A stretch of 64,000 bases of DNA from Takakia lepidozioides (Eukaryota > Streptophyta > Takakiopsida > Takakiales > Takakiaceae): the NCBI GenBank assembly GCA_030704615.1, contig CM060734.1, positions 13,268,001-13,332,000 on the forward strand, in the 5' to 3' direction. Shown in pieces: positions 44,170 through 54,221 of this stretch. Within the stretch, counting starts at the first letter, position 1; every line of letters begins with the position of its first letter. A program made the position numbers and the translations under genes. The notes beneath the pieces are model-generated. The model did not search any database. It was given only the letters and a program-made list of their open reading frames with translations, and was not told the origin of the DNA.

Positions 44170-44760
44170 ACAAACCAGTACTCCTTTTGCAACAATAACG
44201 CCATCAATGATTATCAATTTAACAAGCTTAATTCTGCGATCTGCACAAAACATTGATTTATTTATTAGTATATTTTCATAGTAACAAGTTATTTTACAGA
44301 TAATAAATTCATGCAACTTTCAGCTCAGTAACTATAATTCTTGAGTTTTGTTATTCATAAAAGGATAAAAGTAACATTTCAACATATATGTTAGGATGTA
44401 GGGTGTTTATATTGTGTACACATCAATAATCGTAGTGCATGATTTATTGTACCTTACTTTATATATGACTGAAGTTAGAACATAATTCATTTTATGACCA
44501 AATTACAATTTAATCTTAATAAATATTATTTGTAACATTAATCTAACCAATTCTACATATATGTCATATTTTACACTTCCAAAAGATCAAACAAAAAATA
44601 TACTTAAAACTATCTATTGCAATAAGATAGATATATTATTTTCAAATTATGTGAATGATTTTATAGTATGTGTATTTTTTAATATTTCTAATAATACAAA
44701 CATATTTTCAGGCAATAAACAAAATATCTATCAAATCCATATGATTTATCAATATATGTA
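44170..44760. other. AT-rich segment without genes
   Basis: A sharp change to very AT-rich sequence (multiple ATATAT, TTTATT) compared with the G/T-rich flank. The 83-codon frame at 44,561 is Asn/Ile-rich translation of AT-rich DNA. It may be a matrix-attachment-like spacer or a decayed element. Confidence 0.5.
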
Positions 44761-44990
44761 TATTTCCAAAAAGAAACGTAGGAGCGAAAGCCCACAAATT
44801 CAGGCCCTATAAGAGGGGGAAAAACTAACCCTCTTTCATTATGGGCCATGAGACCTAAAGGACGATCAACGCCCAGGCATACCATCACGAACAATCCACA
44901 CACGGTGCAGGATACCAGGTTTGAACCCTGAACCACCAAGGCGACACACTGTGCACTTACCAGCTGAGCTACCAGCCCATGTGCAAATTT
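44760..44990 (-). mobile_element. tRNA-derived SINE, minus strand
   Basis: Reverse complement starts CATGGGCTGGTAGCTCAGCT, with a perfect tRNA A box (TAGCTCAGCTGG, ~44,965-44,976) and a B box GGTTCAAACC (~44,906-44,915). The tRNA acceptor and anticodon arms do not close, so it is not a tRNA gene. The element runs on through GTCTCATGGCCCATAAT to about the GCTTTCGCTCCTACG block. Target duplication not identified. Confidence 0.65.
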
Positions 44991-45850
44991 TAAATTTTGC
45001 CACGTGGCGCAGCAAGAAGAGGCGCCGCCAAATAAATCAAAATAATAATAAATAAAATTAACAAAAATTAAAAAGAATGGAGTTTTAAATTGTGCCACAT
45101 GGCGCAGTGTGGCGCTCCGCAAAATTCTGCCACGTGGCTCAGCGCGGACAATCGCAGCCAGGAAATATATATATATATATATATTTAAAGAAATTAAAAA
45201 AAAACTATTTTTTATCGCTGGCGGCGCCCCGCGACTCCGCCACGTGGCTCAAAGCGGACAGGCGCGGCCCCAAAAGTTATCATTTATAAATTAATTATTT
45301 AAAAAACAAAAACAAAAACCAAAACCAAAACGATTTTCTATCACTGGCACATGGCGGTTCCACGCGGCGGGACGCGGACAGGCACAGCCCACAAAAACAA
45401 TATAAATAAATAAATTTTAAAAAAAAACCAAAATAATTTTCTATCGCCGACGCATGGCGGCGCCGTCCGATCCCGCCAAGCTGCGAGATGTGGACAGGCC
45501 CCGCCCGAAAAAGGCCAAAAAAAATTAAAAAAATTAAAAAAACCCATGTGGCTCTGCCATGTGATTCTGCCACGTGGCGTGACGGGGACATGCGCCGCCA
45601 TATATACGAAGAAATCTTGGTTTGTGGATGGGACATTGCGTCCATAATGGTGCACACATGACATACCATTATGGTACTCCATAATTGTGTTTTCTCTAAA
45701 ATTAATAGTGGTCATTTTTTTTTGGTTCCTATGTAAGAGGGTCATCCCATATGCATGCTCATTTGCAACCGCCATGCAAACTTGGAGTGGAGAGCAAAAT
45801 GGAGTACTGGCGCGAACGTCAATAACAAGTGTGCTTTCAGGTTAGTGTTG

Positions 45851-45998
45851 GGGGTGTTGCGTACGCAACAACCTGTAATTTGCATTGTGGATTTTTATTG
45901 TTTTGTGTTATGTCATTATACGTTATTTCAATAAGGAGAATATAAAAAAGAAAGAAAGAGCATCGTCGAACATATGGGTGTAGCATGCGCAACACCCC
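45851..45998 (+). mobile_element. MITE-like element, copy 1
   Basis: Begins GGGGTGTTGCGTACGCAAC and ends GTAGCATGCGCAACACCCC, giving 11-bp terminal inverted repeats (GGGGTGTTGCG/CGCAACACCCC) on a 148-bp AT-rich body. The left end contains the perfect palindrome GTTGCGTACGCAAC. Confidence 0.6.
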
Positions 45999-46473
45999 TA
46001 GTAAAATTAAAAAATTAATAAGAGTATAAGAGTAGTTATAATTTATAATTTTAAAAAAAAAAAAAAAAACCAAAACGATTTTCTATGATTGGCACATGGC
46101 GGTTCCACGCGGCGGGACGCATACAGGTGCCGCCCGAAAAAGACAAAAACAAAACAAATAAACAAACAAACTGCGCCACATGGCGCGACGAGGACAGACG
46201 CCGCCATATATATGAAAAAATCTTGGTTTGTGGATGGGACGTTGGATGCGTCCATAATGGTGCACACATGACATATCATTATGGTGCGTCCATTATGGTG
46301 CTCCATAATTGTGTTTTTTCTATAATTTATAGTGGTCATTCTTTTTTGGTTCCTATATAAGAGGGTCACTCCATATGTATGCTCATTTGCAACCGCTGTC
46401 CAAACTTGGAGTGGAGAGCAAACTGGAGTACCGGCGCGAACGTCAACAATAAGTGTGCTTTCAGGTTAGTGTG

Positions 46474-46621
46474 GGGGTGTTGCGTACGCAACAGCCTGTA
46501 ATTTGCATTGTGGATTTTTGTTATTTTGTGTTATGTCGTTATACGTTATTGCAATAAGGAGAATATAAAAAAGAAAGAAAGAGCATCGTCGAACATATGG
46601 GTGTAGCATGCGCAACACCCC
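46474..46621 (+). mobile_element. MITE-like element, copy 2
   Basis: 148 bp, nearly identical to copy 1, at the same position in the second 0.6-kb unit. It was therefore probably amplified together with the unit instead of inserting twice. Confidence 0.6.
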
Positions 46622-47145
46622 TAGTAAAATGAAAAATTAATAAGAGTATAAGAGTAGTTATAATTAATTAATTGTTATTATTTTAAAAAAAAACCCAAAA
46701 CGATTTTCTATCACTGGCACATGGCAGTTCCACGCGGCGAGGAGTGGCGCCGCCCGAAAAAGGTATTTTAAAAAATTATTATTAATATATTTATTTAAAA
46801 ATTATTTATTTAAAAAAAAAACATGTGGCTGCGCCACGTGATTCTGCCACGTGGCGAGACGGGGACAGGCGCCGCCATATATATGAAAAAATCTTGGTTT
46901 GTGGATGGGACGTTGGTTGCGTCCATTATGGTACACACATGACATAGCACTATGGTGCGTCCATTATGGTGCTCCATAATTGTGTTTTTTCTATAATTAA
47001 TAGTGGTCATTCTTTTTTGGTTCATATGTAATAGGGTCACTCCATATGTATGCTCATTTGCAACATCCGTCCAAACTTGGAGTGGAGAGCAAACTGGAGT
47101 ACTGGCATGAACGTCAACAACAAGTGTGTTTTTCATGTTAGTGTG

Positions 47146-47158
47146 GGGGTGTTGCGTA
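47146..47158 (+). mobile_element. MITE-like element, copy 3, left end (rest at 60,959-61,097)
   Basis: The left terminus GGGGTGTTGCGTA is followed directly by the LTR of the minus-strand gypsy element. The remaining 139 bp, ending GTAGCATGCGCAACACCCC, lie at 60,959-61,097. CGTA is present on both sides of the insertion (47,155-47,158 and 60,959-60,962), the likely target duplication. Confidence 0.65.
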
Positions 47159-47700
47159 TGTCGTGTACCTAAGCATCGTGCCACAACATACATCGTTGTC
47201 CACCACACAATCTAAGCACACAATCCTAGATTACCACAATGATAATGAAAGTGAACATAATTGAAACCCTCCACTCAAGAATCCACTCAATCACATAAAC
47301 TAAGTCAAGCCAAGGGCACCCTTGCTAAGGGAATCCACCCTACAAAGCCCCCACCACACTCTCTCTCTCAATACCTAGAGCTATGGAGGTGAGAGAGGCT
47401 CATGGAGGCTCAACTACAAGAAGATGAGCCTCCTCCATCCTCACAAGCGGAAAACCTATCCCATGTCCCAAGTGAGGCTGGACACCTCACTTGGCATGTG
47501 AGACCAAAGGAAGTCCCAACACACAAAATATAAATATAAATATATAAAATGTCTTAATTAACGAAAAGTAGGTAATTCTAGATAACCATGACTAAAACCA
47601 TGACAGCTGTCGTGCACCTAAGCATCGTGCCACAACATACATCGTTGTCCACCTCACAATATAAGCACACAATCCTAGAAAGTTATACCACAATCGCCCC
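47159..47700 (-). repeat. 3' LTR remnants in tandem, internally deleted
   Basis: 47,159-47,606 runs, on the minus strand, TGTCATGGTTTTAGTCATGG ... GGTACACGACA. Its first ~360 bp equal the start of the 5' LTR at 60,958-60,600, and its last ~90 bp equal 47,609-47,700 (ending GGTGCACGACA), which itself follows a GGGGGG purine tract at ~47,697. So two partial LTRs lie in tandem with a GC between them. Probably the product of deletion or recombination within the LTRs. Confidence 0.6.
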
Positions 47701-47959
47701 CCTAGCTGGTGATTAGGTCCTTCTAACACCGGATAGCTGACAAGTATCCATCCCAATAAGATCATCGCGTGGTCATCAATCACCCCCAAGTCCCAGTATC
47801 TGAAGGCAATAGATCAAGAGGCCGGGTGCAAAAGTAGCCCTATCGTTACTCGCCTTCCTGCAATCCATGGCTTTAATTGGGTGTCCATGGCATTGAACTC
47901 CCGTTAGCTAGACCTTGGATCACTTGTCAACCTCACCACTGTCATGCCCCACTACCTCT

Positions 47960-48887
47960 ATCCAAGGCATCATGGACACAACCATTCTCCACTATGAACC
48001 TCCTCAAGTGGCGGTGTCAAACATCCTATGTGTCACCCCCCTTGAGCATTTGTCACACACCAACATGGTCGCGGCACCACCAGCATGCCCACATAGCATG
48101 CAACGCAACCCTGCAGGTACCACTGCAAGGTTGGGATCTATCCTCCTATCCACATGTGGAAGGTGACATGACGCACAATTGCGTACATGGTCCTTCCATA
48201 CCATGCCATTTCGACCCTCCAGAATCAACACTCCTAAAGGCAACACCTCCCGGACCCTTAGAATCACACGACCTGCTGTGACATCCAAGGTCGTAGGCGT
48301 TGTCTGCTGCAGATACACATAGTCCCCAGGATGGAAACGCCGAACACCTCGCCGTTATCCCCCTCCACGTATAGTGACATACCTCAATGTGTCTCAGTGT
48401 TGGGCAATAGCAAGGTTCTCAAAAGCCATAGGCATGACTCTCTTGAACAACTCTGTCTGTTGGGCACCTGCTTGTGTCCACACATCATCAAGGTTGAGGA
48501 CTACTGTAGTCTCCCTGCGAATAGATGCAGGCAAATCTGGCTCTCGGCCAAAGAGAAGGAAATAAGGCGAGAACGAGGCAAGTGATGCTTGCTTGCTAAA
48601 CCTGTAGCCCATGACCAACCAAGGTAGCTGAAGGTCCCAATCTCCCAAGTGTCCCTTCTGCAAGCCATACTTGTGCAAGCCTCGCTTGACTATTTGTACA
48701 ACCCTCTCGGCCAAGCCATCAGCCTCGGGATGATCCCGAGAAGTAGTGCGGTGATCTATCAAGGCTTGCTCACACAAAGCCTGAAACTCCCCCAATAACT
48801 CTCTCCATTTGTCCGTGAGTACGTCGGCTGGAGTACCAAATTGGCTAAGCACTCGATCTAAGAATGCATACGCAGCCCCCTCACTTG
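47960..48887 (-). pseudogene. Integrase core, C-terminal domain and PHD finger of copy 2
   Basis: Minus-strand frame 48,887-48,394: ASEGAAYAFLDRVLSQFGTP, ADVLTDKWRELLGEFQ (second Asp), SRDHPEADGLAERVV (Glu), YFLLFGREPDLP. After a shift near 48,390 come YVYLQQTTPTTLDVTAGRV and RVREVLPLGVLILEGRNG, then the PHD finger CMLC...CDKC..., and in the next frame HIGC and WLCP-stop-C (to ~47,966). The first part of the integrase is at 55,847-56,200; the chromovirus (48,893-55,841) sits between them at VALPDK/ASEGAA. Better preserved than copy 1. Confidence 0.85.
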
Positions 48888-48892
48888 CCTTG
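48888..48892. other. Target-site duplication CCTTG, left
   Basis: CCTTG directly before the LTR start; repeated at 55,842-55,846 directly after the second LTR. Confidence 0.9.
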
Positions 48893-49609
48893 TGTCGCGG
48901 CCCTTTGCCTTGAGGGCAGGGGGTCGGGACACATGAGGGCTGCCCCTGTGGTGGGGGGCAGCGGCAGCGATAGGTATGGGGGGCTGAAGCACCCTTGAGT
49001 GCCCAAGGCACTCAAGGAGGCGGAGGCGCTCACTAGGTGGAGCCCCGCACACCGGGTTGCGGTGGAGGTGGCTCCACAAGGGTGGTGGTTTAGTGGGACT
49101 TAGTGGGGTGGCATAGGACTCACCATGGGGGTGGAGACCTCGAGGTGGGAGTCGTGGGGAGTCTTGGGACTCATCACGGTCCATTGGGGCCGCGGTGAGT
49201 GGGCCAAGACTCACCGCGACTCACCACCGGGAGTCGAGGGTTTTCGTGGTGGTTCGCCATAAAATGGCATGGCTGGTTATGAAACCCCCGCGGACAGCTA
49301 CAGAAGTATATATAGGGAGTAGTAACCCCGAGAACGGTGCAAGCCCGTTGGTGACCAAAAACTAGTGAGAAGCGAGCGAGCGGAAAGCGACCAAAGAGTG
49401 GGGAGCTGTTCCGGACTGCCATCTACCAAAGGGAATTCTCCTAGTCCCAAATAGGTGGAGGGTTTAGAGGGAAGCGGAAGGGGACCGTTATGTCCCGGTG
49501 AGCAGCCGAAACTCCAAGTTGGCCCGGCGGCCAGGTTGGGAGTCAGGCGCGCGCATCAAAGCGAGTAACTATGACTTGAAGGGGAGTTTACCGAATGAGG
49601 TGTGCGACA
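48893..49609 (+). repeat. 5' LTR of nested chromovirus (717 bp)
   Basis: TGTCGCGGCC ... GTGTGCGACA. Differs from the 3' LTR (55,127-55,841) by only about two or three clear substitutions plus a dozen one- or two-base indels, mostly in homopolymers. A TATATATAGGGAGTAG box at ~49,307 may be the promoter. The near identity marks a recent insertion. Confidence 0.95.
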
Positions 49610-49628
49610 CTTGGTATCAGAGCTTAGA
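49610..49628 (+). other. Primer-binding site (initiator-Met tRNA type)
   Basis: CTTGGTATCAGAGCTTAGA directly after the LTR. TGGTATCAGAGC is complementary to the 3' end of plant initiator methionine tRNA and is common in chromoviruses. Confidence 0.9.
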
Positions 49629-49664
49629 GTTCAGTACGCGATCGTCCTTGGGATTGGCCTCATC

Positions 49665-50839
49665 ATGGGGTCGGGCAAGCCGAAGCGAAAGCGGAACGGC
49701 CCAAAAGATGATGACCCGGTGAGCCCGATGGGGGCGACGTGTCACCGAGGCGGCCGTTTGAGGAAGCGATTAATGTTTCCGAAAACGAGGCCGCTCAGGA
49801 GCGGGAGGAATCCGAGGAGTCGGAGCCCGAGGAATCTTGAGAGCTCCGACAAACCAAGAGATGCCTCCCATGCCGGCAGCCTTTTGGGAAGGGTTGTTGG
49901 CGCAGTTTGGCGGGACGTTGAAAGACGTGTTGAAGGCGGCTAATGCCACTTCCACCAAGGCAAAGTTTAAGGTGAAGCCTAAGGAACCCGGCACCTTCGA
50001 GGGCGTTCGAAACCGGAAGGCACTCAACACCTGGCTCCTGGAGCTAGAGCAGTACTTCCGGGCGGCCAAGTTGAGTGACGAGGATCGGGTGGAAGTGGCT
50101 CCACCTATTTGAGGGGCTATGCTCAACAATGGTGGCAGAAACGCCTTCACGACCGAGGCCCAAGCCCGGAAACCTTGAACTGGAGTGGTTCAAGGAATTG
50201 ATGAAGAGACAGTTTGTGCCCCTCAACGCGTCCTGGCTTGCCCGGGACAAGATGAGGAATTTGAAGCAAACAGATGACATTCGGGGGTATGTCCAGGCTT
50301 TCAATGTGCTGTTGCTCGAAGTCGCGGACATGGCAGAACCAGAAATGGTCTTCAACTTTGTGGCGGGACTGGCCCCATGGGCTAGGCGGAAGTTGGAGGA
50401 GAAGCCACCCAAGACTTTGAACGAGGCAATTGAGAGAGCTGAATGTTTCTCGGATGTCCCTAGGGGTGAGAGACAAGGCCGTACGGAGCTGAACCACAAG
50501 AAGACCCGGCGGGAAGGTGACTCCTCCGACCGGAAAAGAAGTGGGATAGGCCACGCGGCGAAAATGGCACGTGGAAATCGAAGGGAGGCCTTCACACGTC
50601 AAAGGCGGCACCCGGTGCTTCGAAAGGAAAAGCGGGTGGAGCGCTTATGGCGGACAGAAGGCGACCTTTGATGGAGTGTGTTTCAATTGCGGGGAGCCCG
50701 GGCACATGGCCAAGAAGTGCACGAAGCCCCGGCAATTGAACATGACTCGGGCGACCACGGAGCTGTCGGAAGATACCATCAGTCGCTTGGTGGAAGCGGT
50801 GGTCGCCAGGACTTGCAAGGTAGGCAAATTTTCTTTGTG
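49665..50839 (+). pseudogene. gag of the chromovirus (frameshifted)
   Basis: ATG at 49,665 (MGSGKPKRKRNG) opens a basic N-terminus. The capsid-like region follows in two further frames (FWEGLLAQFGGTLKDVLKAA, TWLLELEQYFRAAKLSDEDR, LEWFKELMKRQFVPLNASWL, YVQAFNVLLLEVADM), then a basic linker and the zinc knuckle CFNCGEPGHMAKKC (CX2CX4HX4C) at ~50,682-50,723. Retrotransposon gag domain followed by one knuckle is the usual chromovirus layout. Three frame changes interrupt it (about 49,840, 50,110 and 50,650). Given the LTR homopolymer differences some may be assembly errors. Confidence 0.85.
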
Positions 50840-50841
50840 AG

Positions 50842-51340
50842 TTGTATCAGGAAACTGGCGCCTTACGAAAAGGGAGTCAGTTGTTCGTGGATGGGATAAT
50901 ATCCGGAACTAATGTGTCGTTGTTGGTGGACACAGGAGCGTCGCACTCCTTCATGACGCGGCGGCGCGAAAGTTGGGACTCCCGACAAGTGACGTGGGGG
51001 CCTCTATTGAGGTGCGCTCTGCCAAAGGAGAACCTCAGTTGGCGACAAGGTTGGCGTTTGATGTTCCTCTTCAACTGGGGAGTTGGGAGGGACGTGAGAA
51101 CTTCACTATCTGCGAGATCGATGGAGTGGATCTCATTTTGGGATGACCTTTTTGAGCAAATCCGGAGCGGTCATAGATGGCCGCAAGAGAGTAGTCACGC
51201 TGCCATGTGGGAATGGTGGCGAGGTTTTACGAGTGTCGGAAACGCCCAAATCCGTGGGAGGGCGAATAAACCTTCTATCAGCAAAGGAGTGGGCCGTGGA
51301 GGAGACACACGAGTCCCAGTTTTTGCTTTACATTAGAGAA
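50842..51340 (+). pseudogene. Aspartic protease of the chromovirus
   Basis: The frame reads GSQLFVDGIISGTNVSLLVD TGASHSFM: the active-site DTGA is at ~50,929-50,940. Downstream the frame shifts, and pieces such as RKRVVTLPCGNGGEVLRVSE appear in the frame that leads into the RT. The protease is part of a single gag-pol polyprotein in this lineage. Broken as assembled. Confidence 0.8.
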
Positions 51341-52330
51341 GTGAAAGGAGAAGGCGATGGGGAGCCGAGCCCAGATTGGATCAAGGGGATTTTGGAGAAA
51401 TACCAGGATGTGATGCCGGAGGATTTACCAAGCGGCTTGCCACCGCGAAGAGGAGTTGACCACAAAATTGAGGTGATACCGGGATCGGAACCGCCTGCCA
51501 AGGCGCCCTACCGGTTGAGCCACAAAGAGTTGGTCGAGCTGAAGACTCAGCTCAAAGATCTAATGTCAAAGGGGTACATCCGGCCGAGTAAGTCACCTTA
51601 CGAGCCCCGGTGCTATTTGCAGACAAGAAGGATGGGACGCTGCGGATGTGTGTCGATTACAGGGCTCTGAATAAGGTGACTATCAAAAACCGGTACCCTT
51701 TGCCAAGGATCGACGACCTCTTCGATCGGTTGGCAGGAGCGAAGTATTTCAGCCGGATCGACTTGCGCTCCGGCTATCACCAAATTTCGGGTGGCGGAAG
51801 GAGATGAGGAGAAGACCGCGTGCAGGACAAGGTATGGTTCATATGAGTTCTTGGTGATGCCTTTTGGGCTCACCAATGCACCAGCGACATTTAGCACGCT
51901 GATGAACAGCCTTTTCCAGGAGTGGTTGGATGACTTTGTGATCGTGTACATCGACGACATCTTGGTGTACTCGAAAACAAAGGAGGAGCACCTGGAGCAC
52001 CTCAAAAGGGTGTTCCAAAAATTGCGAGAAGGGAAGCTGTATGCCAAAGCTTCAAAGTGCGAATTCGGGGTCACAAAAGTGGAGTTCTTGGGCATGTGAT
52101 TACACAGGATGGGATCAAAATGGATGACAGAAAGGTGAGGGCGATCTTGGACTGGGAGCCTCCGACTTCGGTCCCGGGAGTGCGATCCTTCCTAGGACTC
52201 GCCTCCTATTACCGGAAGTATGTGAGAAATTTCGCCAAGATCGCGGGGCCGCTGTCGGACCTTCTGTGTAAATCCAAAGTCTGGGTATGGAACACATTTT
52301 GTGGCCAAGCTTTTGCTGAATTGAAGCAGC
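51341..52330 (+). pseudogene. Reverse transcriptase of the chromovirus
   Basis: Ordered motifs: DLPSGLPPRRGVDHKIEVIP and [67 protein letters not shown] and the catalytic [12 protein letters not shown] (51,940-51,975), then [12 protein letters not shown] and PPTSVPGVRSFLGLASYYRK. All conserved residues of a gypsy RT are present. Frame changes at ~51,600, ~51,790 and ~52,095 separate the pieces. Confidence 0.9.
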
Positions 52331-52830
52331 GGATGACGGAAGCTCCAGTCTTAAAAATCCCGGAGTTCGATCGTCCGTTTGAGATTCATACAGATGCATC
52401 GGACTTCGCAATTGGGGGTGTACTTATGCAAGATGGACGTCCAGTGGCTTACGAAAGTAAGAAACTGAATGAAGTGGAGCGACGGTGGCCGACGCACGAA
52501 AAAGAGATGAAGGCGGTGGTACATTGCCTTGAACTCTGGCGCCACTATGTTGGTTCCAACCCAGTGAAGGTGTTCACGGACAATGTCACGTGAAAGTATT
52601 TTGCCACGCAGCCCAAGTTGTCCCCAAAACAACTTAGGTGGCAAGATACTTTGGCAGTGTTCGACGTGGATATCCAGTACAAACCGGGACGGGACAATGT
52701 GGTGGCCGATGCTTTAAGTAGAAAGCAGCAGCTCTTGTTGGTGTACAAGGGCGAGACGGCGCTCCAAAGGAAGATCCGGAAGGCTTGCCGGAAGGATGAG
52801 CTGGCAAAGTGCGTGATGCAGACTTGAGAA
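52331..52830 (+). pseudogene. RNase H of the chromovirus
   Basis: FEIHTDASDFAIGGVLMQDG (catalytic Asp in TDAS), YESKKLNEVERRWPTHEKEM (Glu region), VFTDN (Asp), then after a TGA at ~52,591 KYFATQPKLSPKQLRWQDTL and DNVVADALSRK. The domain removes the RNA strand during cDNA synthesis. One in-frame TGA; otherwise intact. Confidence 0.9.
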
Positions 52831-53870
52831 TGGGGGTTAAATCGCAGTTCCACTTGCAAAACGGACTGCTCCGGTATAAGCAAAAACGTCTCTATGTGCC
52901 AAAGGGAGGGATCAGGGATAGTCTCTTGAGAGAATGCCATGATAGCCCGCTTGCGGGCCACGGTGGAGCCAAGCGCACTGCGGCACTCTTGAAGAAAGAG
53001 TATTTCTGGCCCAAACTGAGGGAGGAGGCAGAGGAGTATGTCAAGACATGCACCACATGCCAACAAAACCGGAGCGAGTATAAAAAGCAAGCGGGGCTGT
53101 TACAACCCTTGCCGATTCCAGAGGGGACTTGGGAAAGCGTCTCGATGGATTTCATGACTGCTATGCCGCTGTCAAAAGGATTCGATGCAATCATGGTGGT
53201 GGTAGATAGGTTCAGTAAAATGGCCCATTTCATCCCCACCAAGGAGACGGCAACGGCGCAGGAGACAGGGCGACTTTACTTCGCCCACGTCTTAAAGCAT
53301 CATGGAGTCCCGAAGGATATTGTCTCGGACCGCGATCCAAAGTTTACGAGTAAATTCTGGAGAGCACTTTGGAAGAAGATGGGGACGAGGCTGAAGATGA
53401 GCACCGCCTTCCGACCTACGACGGACGGCCAAACGGAAAGAGTGAATTCCGTAGTGAAGCAATTCTTGCGGAATTACGTGTCGGCAGACCAATCAGACTG
53501 GATGGAACACTTAGACGCGGCAGAGTTCTGTTATAATAACACAGAACACTCCGCGACGGGAGTTTCCCCTTTTGTGTTGGTCTATGGAAAAGCACCTCTG
53601 GTGCCGACAAGTTGGGCCGCCCAGGACGTTGAGGAACCGGCAGTAGCGGCGGTACTGGAAGAACGCGAGCGTTTGTTGAAGCTCGCAAAGTACAACATTG
53701 CCAAAGCTAGGAAACGGTATGAAAGGCAGGCGAATCGGAAGCGGAGGGAAGTGAAGTTTGAGGCAGGCACAGAGGTCTGGTTGAACATCAAGAATTTTCG
53801 ACTACCTCCGGAAATGAGTCCGAAGTTCGTACCTCCGTATGCGGGTCCCTTTCGCATTCGGAGGTTATGA
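52809..53870 (+). CDS. Integrase of the chromovirus, HHCC domain, core and C-terminal domain
   Basis: A 353-codon uninterrupted frame. The zinc domain is HDSPLAGHGGAKRTAALLKK with CTTC following (H-H-C-C). The core has all three catalytic acidic residues: VSMDFMTAMP (Asp), VSDRDPKFTSKFWRALW (Asp) and RPTTDGQTERVN (Glu). A GPY/F-like C-terminal part follows (ANRKRREVKFEAGTEVWLNI; KFVPPYAGPFRI). The stop after IRRL (53,868) is due to a one-base shift, since the normal continuation (NEDVYELELPANSKVHPVFH) lies in the next frame. It may be catalytically competent up to that point. Confidence 0.9.
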   Translation: MRDADLRMGVKSQFHLQNGLLRYKQKRLYVPKGGIRDSLLRECHDSPLAGHGGAKRTAALLKKEYFWPKLREEAEEYVKTCTTCQQNRSEYKKQAGLLQPLPIPEGTWESVSMDFMTAMPLSKGFDAIMVVVDRFSKMAHFIPTKETATAQETGRLYFAHVLKHHGVPKDIVSDRDPKFTSKFWRALWKKMGTRLKMSTAFRPTTDGQTERVNSVVKQFLRNYVSADQSDWMEHLDAAEFCYNNTEHSATGVSPFVLVYGKAPLVPTSWAAQDVEEPAVAAVLEERERLLKLAKYNIAKARKRYERQANRKRREVKFEAGTEVWLNIKNFRLPPEMSPKFVPPYAGPFRIRRL

Positions 53871-54221
53871 ATGAGGATGTGTATGAATTGGAGCTGCCAG
53901 CAAACAGCAAGGTGCACCCAGTATTCCATGTCTCCCTTTTGAAGCCTTACTTCAAAGATGAAGCACGTCCGAATCGGCAGCAAGTGTTGCGTCCGCCACC
54001 TATGCTGTTGGATCATGAAAATGAACCTCAATGAACCCGAGTACGAGGTGGAGGCAATACTTAAGTCGAGGAGGTTCAAGAACCGAGAAATGGAGTATCT
54101 CGTCAAATGGAAGGGCTATCATCTTGTGGAGGCATCTTGGGTGCGTGCCTCAGAAATGGGAAACGCATCCGAGGCAGTTGCAGCGTTCGAAGGGCGACCT
54201 CAAAAGCGGAAGAAGCGTTGA
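53871..54221 (+). pseudogene. Chromodomain tail of the integrase
   Basis: After the shift at ~53,868 the frame reads YELELPANSKVHPVFHVSLL and then a chromodomain in the frame 53,958-54,221: YEVEAILKSRRFKNREMEYL, VKWKGYHLVEASW, ending FEGRPQKRKKR. Chromodomains recognise methylated histone tails and steer chromovirus integration to heterochromatin. The aromatic residues Y, W and (in place of another aromatic) H are visible. The break from the integrase frame is probably the only obstacle. Confidence 0.9.

Larger units (their letters stand above)
45001..46860. repeat. Array of CACGTG-centred repeat units with A-rich linkers
   Basis: Units built on TGCCACGTGGC(G/T)C...GACAGGCGC(C/G)GCC recur many times, separated by runs of A or AT-rich sequence. 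Exact CACGTG cores are at 45,001, 45,131, 45,241, 45,571, 46,835 and 46,848; CACATG/CATGTG variants lie near 45,096, 45,346, 46,093, 46,176 and 46,717. CACGTG is the G-box core bound by plant bHLH/bZIP factors. Whether these act as regulatory sites or are only part of a transposable element is unknown. Confidence 0.7.
45590..47158 (+). repeat. Three copies of a ~0.6-kb unit with TATA-like boxes
   Basis: Copies are anchored by ATCTTGGTTTGTGGATGGGA at about 45,613, 46,219 and 46,890 (spacing ~606 and ~671 bp). Each continues with CATAATGGTGCACACATGACA, GTGGTCATTC..TTTTGGTTC, a (TATA)TAAGAGGGTCA box (for example CTATATAAGAGGG at ~46,353), GGAGTGGAGAGCAAA and TTTCAGGTTAGTG. The third copy is interrupted at 47,158 by a gypsy element and resumes at 60,959. 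It could be terminal repeats of an unclassified element. No coding capacity is seen between copies. Confidence 0.7.

Noticed and set aside
44900-44990. Possible tRNA gene (A and B boxes)
   Set aside because: The stems do not close and the sequence continues into a longer repeat body, so it is a SINE head.
45295-46369. Phe-rich ORFs on the minus strand (membrane protein?)
   Set aside because: Phe runs are translated poly(A) linkers of the repeat array; the same frames recur in each repeat copy.
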